A stretch of 64,000 nt of DNA from assembly GCA_963728975.1 (NCBI GenBank), contig CAVSMF010000001.1, forward strand, positions 682,001 through 746,000, read 5' to 3'. The stretch's first letter is position 1. Each line of letters begins with the position of its first letter. Source of the stretch: DATFCK01 sp963728975. GTDB lineage: Bacteria > Verrucomicrobiota > Verrucomicrobiia > Chthoniobacterales > UBA10450. Below are positions 36,062 to 44,150 of this stretch, piece after piece. Position numbers and translations under genes: made by a program. The notes under the pieces are model-generated. The model ran no database searches, was not told where the DNA came from, and was given only the letters and a program-made list of their open reading frames with translations.

Positions 36062-36880
36062 TTGACCCCCTCGCGTAGCGGCTATTACGACTGGAAGAAG
36101 CGCCAGCACCACCCCGGAGCGCACCAGCTGGAAAACGAGTGTTTGCGAGAGCGGATCAAAGAGGAGTTTGCGCGTAGTCGTCAGACCTATGGCAGTCCTC
36201 GACTGGCTCACGCGCTGGGTTGCCCAGGGCGGCGTAACCGCATTGCCCGGCTGATGCGCCTGGAGCGAATCTTTGCCCGACAGCGCTCCAAATATCGAGT
36301 GGCAACGACAGACAGCCGGCACGGCGGCCCAATTGCCCCTAACCGCATGCGCGGCCTAAGCGTGAAACGTCCAGATCAAGTTTGGACAACCGATGCGACC
36401 TGCGTTCTCACCGGCCAAGGCTGGTTGTATCTTGTTGCCGTCCTGGATGTCTTTACCCGACGCGTGATCGGCTGGGCCATGCATCAAATCCTCGATGCCC
36501 AGCTCGTCATTGCCGCTCTGCGCATGGCCTTAGCCCAACGCTGTCCTCAAAAACCTCTTATCCTTCACTCCGATCGAGGAGCTCAGTTCGCCAGCGCTGC
36601 CTATCGCCAAGTGCTCGCTCAACATCGCCTAACCGCTTCGATGAGCCGAAAAGGCAACTGTTATGATAACGCCCACATCGAGTCCTTCTGGAGCACGCTC
36701 AAATATAAACTCGTTTACCACCACCGCTTCACAACCCTAGCCGACGCTCGCACCGCGATCTTCGATTACATCGAAACCTTCTACAACCGCATCCGGATAC
36801 ACTCCGCTCTTGCTTACTTGAGCCCAATCAAGTTTGAATCCAAACTAACACAAATAACACAAATAGACCAAAGGAATTGA
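36062..36880 (+). pseudogene. IS3-family OrfB transposase, 5'-truncated
   Basis: About 270 residues of a DDE transposase. The catalytic residues are in VWTTDATCV (D), LILHSDRGAQFAS (D) and NCYDNAHIESFWSTLK (E), with RSGYYDWKKR and an HTH_21 region at the start. The first about 30 residues of OrfB and all of OrfA are missing, because the RAYT element ends at 36058. The short TTG start is therefore not a real one. Downstream about 40 nt end in aatctgacccc, possibly the old right IS end. It cannot be mobile by itself. Confidence 0.8.
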
Positions 36881-36942
36881 TCCCCAAGAAACTGTCCGAG
36901 AAATCAGGGCAAGCCCAATCTGACCCCATTCCCCCAAGCCGA

Positions 36943-37653
36943 TTATTGGAGAACTGACACACCTGTATAGATTTTCCGAGGCAGATATGGCAGATATGCT
37001 ACGACGGGCATTTTTTTCATTGGCAAAAGATGCGAACTCAACGTCGTTTGACCTATCAAGACGTCAGATCCAAGGTATGATCCCCAAAATCCCTGCCCTG
37101 TTGATAGAGTCACAGCCTTAATGAGATAAGCTTTTAGTCCATGCTGCCATTGTTTAAATTGTGCAATTTCCATATGCAGGTTGGCCAAGATATTCTTCCG
37201 CATTGCAAGTTGCCGCTTTAACTCCTCCCCCGTGAAACCCGTAACCGGGTGGTCTTCGAAGAACCGAATCTTCTCCTTTCTTCCTTGAATCAGAGACTGG
37301 AGAATCGAATCTGGATCGGCCAAACTCGATAGTCGGTGCGCTTGTTCGATAGTTATTTGCACGAAATCTGCGCGACCTAAGAGAGTTGTCGCCTCTGCAC
37401 GAAGAGACGCTCGTACTCCGGTGATCAGTTCGTGCGGCACTAGGACGGACGGTTTTGACAATGCTGATCGCAGGTTTTCAGGTACTGGTTTGTACCAATC
37501 TACTGTTGTTGTAAACGCATGCTCGGGAACGTCAGAATAATCACTTGATTGCGAGCAGTTCGTCATCAGCAATCCTGAACTTGCGATTGCGGCGACAATG
37601 CAGCAGAGCAAAACAGCACTTCTCGAGTTAAATCGAAAGATAGGCGGGTCCAT
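36943..37653 (-). CDS. Putative exported protein or lipoprotein next to the Rhs gene
   Basis: A 236-residue protein with a hydrophobic N-terminus, SAVLLCCIVAAIASSGLLMT, followed by Asn-Cys (NCSQS). The lipobox is non-standard because Asn precedes Cys. The middle is helical and charged; no domain is recognised. It is 38 nt downstream of the Rhs stop on the same strand. An immunity role against the Rhs tip is only inferred from position. It could equally be an unrelated cargo gene. Confidence 0.5.
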   Translation of the reverse strand: MDPPIFRFNSRSAVLLCCIVAAIASSGLLMTNCSQSSDYSDVPEHAFTTTVDWYKPVPENLRSALSKPSVLVPHELITGVRASLRAEATTLLGRADFVQITIEQAHRLSSLADPDSILQSLIQGRKEKIRFFEDHPVTGFTGEELKRQLAMRKNILANLHMEIAQFKQWQHGLKAYLIKAVTLSTGQGFWGSYLGSDVLIGQTTLSSHLLPMKKMPVVAYLPYLPRKIYTGVSVLQ

Positions 37654-37691
37654 GCGTCGCTACAGGTCTCTTGGTGACTTCGAAACTCTGT

Positions 37692-40600
37692 TCATTGGTA
37701 GAGTTGTTGGCCCATGAGGTTTGGTGGACCGCCACCCAACCCTAACTCCCCGAGCACCGCTGGCGAAAAAGTACCTCCAAGCGCGTTACCACCCGTGGGG
37801 CCATATTCCGGATACCCTCCTGGGCTGCCGAACGTGCTTTGGCTAAACCCAAATGTTGGTGAATAGGTTACAACAGGACGCCCTCCTCCCTGCCCTAAAT
37901 TTCCAGTCGCCCGTTTAAAAAGGTCGACGAAGGAATTCCAAACCTTCCCAAAGAAGCTTTGCGGTTGATTCTGGGCATCGATAATAGCTTGGACATCTTG
38001 TTCAGTTAATTGACCGCCGGGACCGCCTAACATAGTGCCTTCCCAGCCAGGTAGCGGCCCAACATAGGTTCCCTGAGTGTCCCGAACATACTCATCGATC
38101 GGCCCAAGAAGATGAATAGCTTCATGGGCCGCCTCATACCCGGGTGTAATGCCGCCCTCCAAGCCTCCCGCATACCACGTGCCTGTGGTTCCGCCCGGTT
38201 CCGTTGACGCGATTGGACCCGCACCTTGATATACTGTAATTACATTCGGGTTCGCCCAGTTACTACCATCCACAACAGTAGTAGTCACTGTGTACCTACC
38301 TCCCGGAACGGTCCCTGAAAGCTGACTCATAATCCCGCTATTAAAGGTTGCTATCTGAGCCGCCGACGGGCCCGGTTGTCCTGGCGGACCGACATAGACA
38401 ATTGGTATCGTGATTTCGACATGACTTCCATTAACCTTAACAATTCCATAGGTGCCAACGGGGTCGAACCAATTCACAGGATTATTTCCGCAATAGCGAT
38501 AGAGGTTCGTGGCATCTCCTTCGAATCCAATCGGATCGGGTTGCACAAACCGCCCGAGATCCGGTGAATAAAATCGGTTCCTTAAATCATACAGTCCGAT
38601 ATCGCTATACCATTGTTGGCCGGTGAACAAGTGGCGGATGCCGTAGTTTGATCCTGAGATTTGGGTGTTCGAAGAATCGTAGAAGATTGGCGTTCCATGG
38701 AGATCGTAGCGGTACCACTCGAGCAGGGCGCCTGCGGCGTTAGCCACGTGCGATGTACTGCCGCTGGCATCCTGGTAGTAGTATATGTTCGCGGTTAAAT
38801 TCTTGACCAGTCCGCCCGCTCCATTAAGGTAGGCGTTCAACGGGATGCTCGAACCGGCGTTGTACTCCGCGATAAGATCCCACCCGTCATAAACATTGTA
38901 GAGCGGTGAAGCGGTTCCGATCTTACGCGTTACCTGGCGATTGAGGCCATCGTAGGTGAAGGTTTCGGTCGTGCCGTTCTTCGTTGCAGTGAGAAGCCGG
39001 TTTTGGGCGTCGTAAGTGTAGGTCGAGGGAGGGCTACTACTTCCGCCATCCGGCGCCATTGACACATCGTCGAGGATAAGATCCGTGTTGATGGTCGGAT
39101 TAGACGCGTCATCAGCGAACTGAATGGTAGCAGTCGCTCCGTCAGCGGTGAAGGTTATTGACTCTTGTTGCCAGGAGGTAATCGTGGTAGTGCCGGCCGT
39201 GGCGGTACGGGAGAAGTTCAGAGGCCCAATCAGTATCCCGTTAGACGCATTCTTGACGGTTACATTTATGCGCTGGGTAGCCGTCTGGTTATAGACTAGA
39301 ATGCCGTGCCAGAACTTGACTGTGTAAGACGTTCCCGGGGTCGTGTTGATCACTTGGGAGACCACCCCGTTCGGGGAAGTCTGCCCGCCGTTAAAGGCGA
39401 AGTAATAGTTGCCCGAATGTGGCGCCGAGAAATTGTCGGCCCAGCAATTACCGGTCTTCGTCCAGGGAGCAACGTTTGAGCCGTTCTCGAATCCAGGGGT
39501 GCCGACCAGATTGGTGGTGTCAGTTACGGTCACTTCCGCGTCGTCGAGGATGAGATCGGTATTGATGGTCGGATTAGACGCGTCATCGGCGAACTGGATG
39601 GTGGCGGTCGCTCCGTCAGCGGTGAACGTGATCGAGTCCTGCTGCCAAGAAGTAATCGTGGTAGTGCCGGCCGTAGCGGTGAGGGCGAAAGTCTGTGGGC
39701 CAGCCAGTATGCCATTGGAAGCGTTCTTAACGGTTACATTTATGCGTTGGGTAGCCGTCTGGTTATAGACTAGAATGCCGTGCCAGAACTTGACTGTGTA
39801 AGACGTTCCCGGGGTCGTGTTGATCACCTGGGACACCACCCCGTTCGGGGAAGTCTGCCCGCCGTTAAAGGCGAAGTAATAGTTGCCTGAATGTGGCGCC
39901 GAGAAATTGTCGGCCCAGCAATTACCGGTCTTCGTCCAGGGAGCAACGTTTGAGCCGTTTTCGAACCCGGCATTGCTCACCAAATTGGGTCCGCCGCCTG
40001 TGCCCGACCCGTCCAAGCCCGTTGTCGTCGCCCCATTGGCATTATGGACCGCCTGAGTGCCATTCCGGGTCGTATATTCGTTCAGGTCATTTGTCGCGTA
40101 ATTGTCGGTGGTCCCATAGGCGGCGAACGAGACTCGGTTGCCGTTCGCGTCGTAAATGATCGTCTGTGAACCAGGCGCAGTCGTATCCGGGTTGGCAATG
40201 TTGAGCTTAACCGCTGTCACCTGATCATTGGCGTCATAACCGAACACATCGCCATTAGCGTTATCGCGCTTGGTCCACTTCCGGTTGCCCACCGAATCGT
40301 AATCGTAAGCTAATGTTCGGGTAGTCCCAACCAGTGTGTGCGAGATGCCCGTGACCCGGTTGAGCGCATCGTAAGAGTAAGTGCTGCTGGTGGAATTGGC
40401 CGGGGTCCGAGTCACCAGGTTTCCATTCGGATCGTATCCATAACTAATGACCGTGCTGCCGCTCACCAAGCTCTGGAGCTGGTTCCGGTTGGTGTAGTTG
40501 TAAGTGAACGAATAGGCGCTGTTGGGGTACTGGATCGTGGACCGGTTCCCATCGGCATCGTAGGAATACGTTACCGTTCGCGCTGTTGTGTCGGCATAAG

Positions 40601-41780
40601 TAGTGGTCTCGGTGTGCAGCGAATTGTCGTGGAAATAGGTGCGCGAGATGGTCGCGTTAGCGTTGACAATACTGGTGGTGCGTGAAGCGGCATCGTAACC
40701 AAAAGCGACCGCGGGGGTAAGGCCGTCATTCCAACTGCCGTTTGTGAGTCGATTGAGCGCGTCGTAATGGAAGGTCTCAATCTTTCCGGCCCGATTGGTA
40801 AAGGTGTCGTTCCGACCGGCCGTATCGTAATGCCAGGCTTCGGTCCGCTGGACGCTTCCGGAATCGGGCGGATAGGTCAGCCCGGTTTTCCTGCCCAGGA
40901 GGTCATAATCGTAGCTGTAACTGTAAGCGCTGGCATTTGCGACCAAACGAGGATCCTGCATGGTGTGGAGCAGTCCCGAGGTGTAATAAGTGTATTTTGT
41001 GACTGCGTCCGGATCGGGTGCTTGCTGAACGGTTTGCTGGAGCAGCCGGTTCATCGCGTCGTAACTGTCAAAGGTCGCGATCTGCCCGTTGGCGCGGGTG
41101 ACAGACTTTTTTCGACCAGCCGCATCGTATTGGATTGTTGTCGGATTTCCCAAGGCATCGGTAACCGACATAACGCGGTTTCGCTCGTCGTAGGCGGTCA
41201 CGGTACTTGTTCCCTCGTTATCCTCTCCCGGTTGTCCCTTTGGAGCGATGATCGAGGTGACATTGCCTACGTTGTCGTAACCGTAGCTGGTTTTGGCTGC
41301 GTCCGAGGTTCCATCGGCAACAATGATTGAAATCTTCCGATAGTTCTCGTCGTAGCTCGCTGTCGTCTTCTTGCCACTCGGAGAAGTGAAGTGTGTCACG
41401 TTCGAATTAGCGTGCGTGTAATCGTCGCCGGTGCCGTTTGCATCGTAATAGGAATACGCGGTCAGAGGAGTATCATGCCCCGGAGTGGTGACGCTGCGAA
41501 CCCGCCGATAATCGTCATAAGTATAACTGGTTACATGGTTCAACTCGTCGGTCACGGTATGGAGAGTGCCATCAGGGTAGTAATCGTTCGTGATGGTATG
41601 ACGCTGCCCATCGTTTGGATCGGGCGGATGGGTCGTGACCAGGCGCTGGCCGCGCGCGTTATAGGTGAAACTGGTGGTATGGTTCACATCACCAGGGCCT
41701 GAGCCCAAAGCATCGGTGACGCCCGACAGGCGATCGAGCGAGTCGGTACTGATACCAGGCGCTGGGGTTGCCCGACGCAT
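37692..41780 (-). CDS. Rhs/YD-repeat protein, C-terminal part with metzincin-type tip (frameshifted from N-terminal part)
   Basis: A 1362-codon frame that carries the middle and C-terminus of an Rhs-like protein. YD repeats (SLDRLSGVTDALG and many others) lead to two carbohydrate-binding-like modules, more YD repeats and the Rhs core RFYSPDLGRFVQPDPIGFEG. The C-terminal variable region contains HEAIHLLGPIDEY, an HExxHxxGxxD zinc-binding motif (His1219, Glu1220, His1223, Asp1229), that would make the tip a metalloprotease. The protein is cut off from its start by one indel near 41744. Its natural start would lie in the upstream frame (41689-43419), so this frame alone is probably not translated. 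Confidence 0.8.
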   Translation of the reverse strand: MRRATPAPGISTDSLDRLSGVTDALGSGPGDVNHTTSFTYNARGQRLVTTHPPDPNDGQRHTITNDYYPDGTLHTVTDELNHVTSYTYDDYRRVRSVTTPGHDTPLTAYSYYDANGTGDDYTHANSNVTHFTSPSGKKTTASYDENYRKISIIVADGTSDAAKTSYGYDNVGNVTSIIAPKGQPGEDNEGTSTVTAYDERNRVMSVTDALGNPTTIQYDAAGRKKSVTRANGQIATFDSYDAMNRLLQQTVQQAPDPDAVTKYTYYTSGLLHTMQDPRLVANASAYSYSYDYDLLGRKTGLTYPPDSGSVQRTEAWHYDTAGRNDTFTNRAGKIETFHYDALNRLTNGSWNDGLTPAVAFGYDAASRTTSIVNANATISRTYFHDNSLHTETTTYADTTARTVTYSYDADGNRSTIQYPNSAYSFTYNYTNRNQLQSLVSGSTVISYGYDPNGNLVTRTPANSTSSTYSYDALNRVTGISHTLVGTTRTLAYDYDSVGNRKWTKRDNANGDVFGYDANDQVTAVKLNIANPDTTAPGSQTIIYDANGNRVSFAAYGTTDNYATNDLNEYTTRNGTQAVHNANGATTTGLDGSGTGGGPNLVSNAGFENGSNVAPWTKTGNCWADNFSAPHSGNYYFAFNGGQTSPNGVVSQVINTTPGTSYTVKFWHGILVYNQTATQRINVTVKNASNGILAGPQTFALTATAGTTTITSWQQDSITFTADGATATIQFADDASNPTINTDLILDDAEVTVTDTTNLVGTPGFENGSNVAPWTKTGNCWADNFSAPHSGNYYFAFNGGQTSPNGVVSQVINTTPGTSYTVKFWHGILVYNQTATQRINVTVKNASNGILIGPLNFSRTATAGTTTITSWQQESITFTADGATATIQFADDASNPTINTDLILDDVSMAPDGGSSSPPSTYTYDAQNRLLTATKNGTTETFTYDGLNRQVTRKIGTASPLYNVYDGWDLIAEYNAGSSIPLNAYLNGAGGLVKNLTANIYYYQDASGSTSHVANAAGALLEWYRYDLHGTPIFYDSSNTQISGSNYGIRHLFTGQQWYSDIGLYDLRNRFYSPDLGRFVQPDPIGFEGDATNLYRYCGNNPVNWFDPVGTYGIVKVNGSHVEITIPIVYVGPPGQPGPSAAQIATFNSGIMSQLSGTVPGGRYTVTTTVVDGSNWANPNVITVYQGAGPIASTEPGGTTGTWYAGGLEGGITPGYEAAHEAIHLLGPIDEYVRDTQGTYVGPLPGWEGTMLGGPGGQLTEQDVQAIIDAQNQPQSFFGKVWNSFVDLFKRATGNLGQGGGRPVVTYSPTFGFSQSTFGSPGGYPEYGPTGGNALGGTFSPAVLGELGLGGGPPNLMGQQLYQ
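39060..39995 (-). repeat. Tandem duplication of a 474-bp carbohydrate-binding-like module
   Basis: Two in-frame copies of 158 codons, offset by exactly 474 bp (for example ggcgccgagaaattgtcggc at 39421 and 39895). Each encodes GFENGSNVAPWTKTGNCWAD through FADDASNPTINTDLILDD, resembling a beta-sandwich carbohydrate-binding module. Nucleotide identity between copies is high, so the duplication is recent. Confidence 0.85.
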
Positions 41781-43419
41781 GATAAGGATCGCGATATGTT
41801 TGCTTCAAACCGCGAGCATCACAACTGAACGACTCGATTCCACCCGTTTTCATCTGATGGGTGAGAATCTGATTAAAAGAGTTGTACGAGAAAGTTTCAT
41901 AGGCGCCATCGGGATAATCAATCCTGGTGACCCGTTTGCTCGTGTCCCGCGTAAATATGGTCGCGTGACCGCCTTCGTCGGTAATGCTGTAAAGATAATA
42001 AGGATTATTTGCATCCCGGTTGTTGGGATCGGGGCAATTCGCCCAGCCATAGGTGTAAGTGACTACACCACGGGGTGTTCCCGGGGGCGTGTCTCCCGGG
42101 GTCGAGGGAAATGTGGTTGTCAGAGCTGCACCGGTTAGGGCATTGAGAGTGAAATCCGTGGTATGTCCGTTCCGGTCCGTGGCAGAGTTAATGTAAGAAT
42201 TGGTGTCGTAGGTTTGCGAGGCGCTCACCCCCTTGAAATCGGTGCAGCTCATCAGCAGAGCACTTGAATAGGTAAACGGTCTGGTTTTTGTGTCAGCACG
42301 GGTTTCGGTTCGAGTGTCGCCGTTGACTGTCAGTGTCGTTAGGGCAACTCCGACATTCGTGCCGTCATAATAGTTTTCGCTTGCAATCTGACCGTAGACG
42401 GCGGTGGTGCCGTCAGGGTTAGTCCCGGTAGCGTAGGTGTAAGCAATTCGCTTCATCGGCCCTTCGTACATTGGATCGTTGCATTTCCAGACAAGAGGCG
42501 GGCCGTTGGCGTTCCCTGCGTTTGGCGCCCGGTAAGCGTAGTGAGCGGTCCAGGTCGCATCCCCATAATAAAGAACGTGGTCAAGGCAGACGTAAGTGAC
42601 TGTGCCTGGTGAGAATGCAGATTGGATGTAATAATATTGAACTGTCTGGCCGGTGCTTGATGTCACATGATCGAGCACTGTCTGTCCCCCGACGGTGGTG
42701 TAAAAGAACTGCAGGTAGCGGCCGGCTGGCTCGGTCACTTTCTGGAGAGTTCCATCCGTGTTGTGGGTGAGGGTGGTTCGCAACCCATAGGGATCGATAA
42801 TCGCCTGCGCAACGTAGGTGTACCAGGAATACCAGACGTGCAGTTCAATATCATGATCGAACTGCTGGACTCCTTGAAACTCGACCTTGCTTCCATCAGG
42901 CAAAACGACATAAGCGAGCGAGGTTGTGGTGTTCAAAGGAATGAAACGGTCTCGGACGCCCGGACCACTGCGGTAATAGATATCCGAAGCGGAGGAGCCG
43001 AAGGTTTCACTCCGTCCATCCGGAAAATGCACCGTGTACGATGTCGGTGAATAGGGCGGAGGCTGTTGGGTTTGATTCCAGTAAGTCTCCGGAGAACTTT
43101 CGATCCACCAGTTATAGCTGTGGCTCCATGTTCCAGCCCCTCCAAATATTTGTCCCGAATAGCTTGCATAACGCGAATCGTAGATGCGGGAGAAAACCAG
43201 AGGGTGCGTTCCCACGGACCCGTATACGGTCAATTCTCTGATTTCATGGGTGGCATTACCGGTGTAAGGATCGTAGCTACCCCCGGTGGTAACATCGCCG
43301 TTGAATATCCCGGCCGGCCCAGTTGGGTTGTCGTTACCGACCTGCGCAATCAATTCAGGGGCACCGGAAAGCAGCAAAAGCGCGGTAATGACGAAATAAA
43401 ATCGGAATCGATTTTTCAT
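41689..43419 (-). CDS. Rhs/YD-repeat protein, N-terminal part (frameshifted)
   Basis: Encodes about 576 residues beginning with a Sec signal peptide (MKNRFRFYFVITALLLLSGA). The mature part begins with GNDNPTGPAGIFNGDVTTGG and an N-terminal DUF6531-like region (HPLVFSRIYDSRYASYSGQ), then YD-type repeats up to NPSAWYQY, after which the reading frame is broken. Deleting one C in taccgact at about 41744 gives WYQYDSLDRLSGVTDALG and joins it to the 37692-41780 frame, forming one protein of about 1,900 residues. Secretion by Sec differs from Rhs toxins that ride on type VI systems. The small secreted gene upstream ends 5 nt before this start. Confidence 0.75.
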   Translation of the reverse strand: MKNRFRFYFVITALLLLSGAPELIAQVGNDNPTGPAGIFNGDVTTGGSYDPYTGNATHEIRELTVYGSVGTHPLVFSRIYDSRYASYSGQIFGGAGTWSHSYNWWIESSPETYWNQTQQPPPYSPTSYTVHFPDGRSETFGSSASDIYYRSGPGVRDRFIPLNTTTSLAYVVLPDGSKVEFQGVQQFDHDIELHVWYSWYTYVAQAIIDPYGLRTTLTHNTDGTLQKVTEPAGRYLQFFYTTVGGQTVLDHVTSSTGQTVQYYYIQSAFSPGTVTYVCLDHVLYYGDATWTAHYAYRAPNAGNANGPPLVWKCNDPMYEGPMKRIAYTYATGTNPDGTTAVYGQIASENYYDGTNVGVALTTLTVNGDTRTETRADTKTRPFTYSSALLMSCTDFKGVSASQTYDTNSYINSATDRNGHTTDFTLNALTGAALTTTFPSTPGDTPPGTPRGVVTYTYGWANCPDPNNRDANNPYYLYSITDEGGHATIFTRDTSKRVTRIDYPDGAYETFSYNSFNQILTHQMKTGGIESFSCDARGLKQTYRDPYHASGNPSAWYQYRLARSPVGRHRCFGLRPW

Positions 43420-43423
43420 GGCC

Positions 43424-43921
43424 TTATCTCCCCGATGGTTGGAGGGCTTCTCGACCAAAATCCGGGCGCTGCGGATCAGGAATCCAAAACCTCAGAAGAG
43501 AAACAGCTTCTCCGGCGCGAAGCAAAACTCGATACAGCCCCGGATGCGCTCCTGGTCGGAATTCAATTGAAGCCATGCTATCAATTCCTACGGAAAAATC
43601 GCTCTTTGTGGGCGTTATCGACCCGCCGTCCAGGGGCTGAACGACCAGCGCTGCGTTTATCTTAGCCGGTTCGAAGCGCAGTTTGATATTGATCGGTTCG
43701 CCTCCTCTGGCCGCCACAAGTGGAAATCCATCAGTGTGGCTTCGGACCTTTAGGGACGAGCCATCAGCGTAAGTTATTGCGCAGGTAGGAAACCCGCCCG
43801 CGAGTTTAACGGGTGGCGAAACATCAGCTGATCCCAGTGATTGCCCTCTCGCGGACGCAAGAAAGAGCAGAGTTGCGCTGGCGAGAACCGCCAGCCCGAG
43901 GAGGAGAGATCTACGTTTCAC
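43424..43921 (-). CDS. Small secreted protein upstream of the Rhs gene
   Basis: A 165-residue protein with a signal peptide (LLLGLAVLASATLLFLASAR) and a beta-rich mature domain (GGFPTCAITYADGSSLKVRS, LRFEPAKINAALVVQPLDGG). No family recognised. Its stop lies 4 nt before the Rhs start codon, and it therefore probably shares a transcript with the Rhs gene and the 36943-37653 gene. It could be a chaperone or envelope partner of the Rhs protein, but that is inferred only from position. The 229 nt upstream (43922-44150) hold no visible gene. Confidence 0.55.
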   Translation of the reverse strand: MKRRSLLLGLAVLASATLLFLASARGQSLGSADVSPPVKLAGGFPTCAITYADGSSLKVRSHTDGFPLVAARGGEPINIKLRFEPAKINAALVVQPLDGGSITPTKSDFSVGIDSMASIEFRPGAHPGLYRVLLRAGEAVSLLRFWIPDPQRPDFGREALQPSGR

Positions 43922-44150
43922 GCCCCCGTTTTAGCCGCGTCGCGTTCGTTTTTGTAAGTGAAACAGTTGAGGAACAGTTCGAATTCTTTTCAGGCTTCAC
44001 CTTCGGGGTTCAGTAAACCTGGCGCTCAATTCCGCTATCGCGGAGATAGCGAGCAATAAGATTCTCCGGGGCGGAGCATCCGGTTAAGCATGTGCAAATG
44101 ACTCCTCGTGGAGTAGAGTCCCTCGGGGCATTCGCAGATTCGGATCCACG

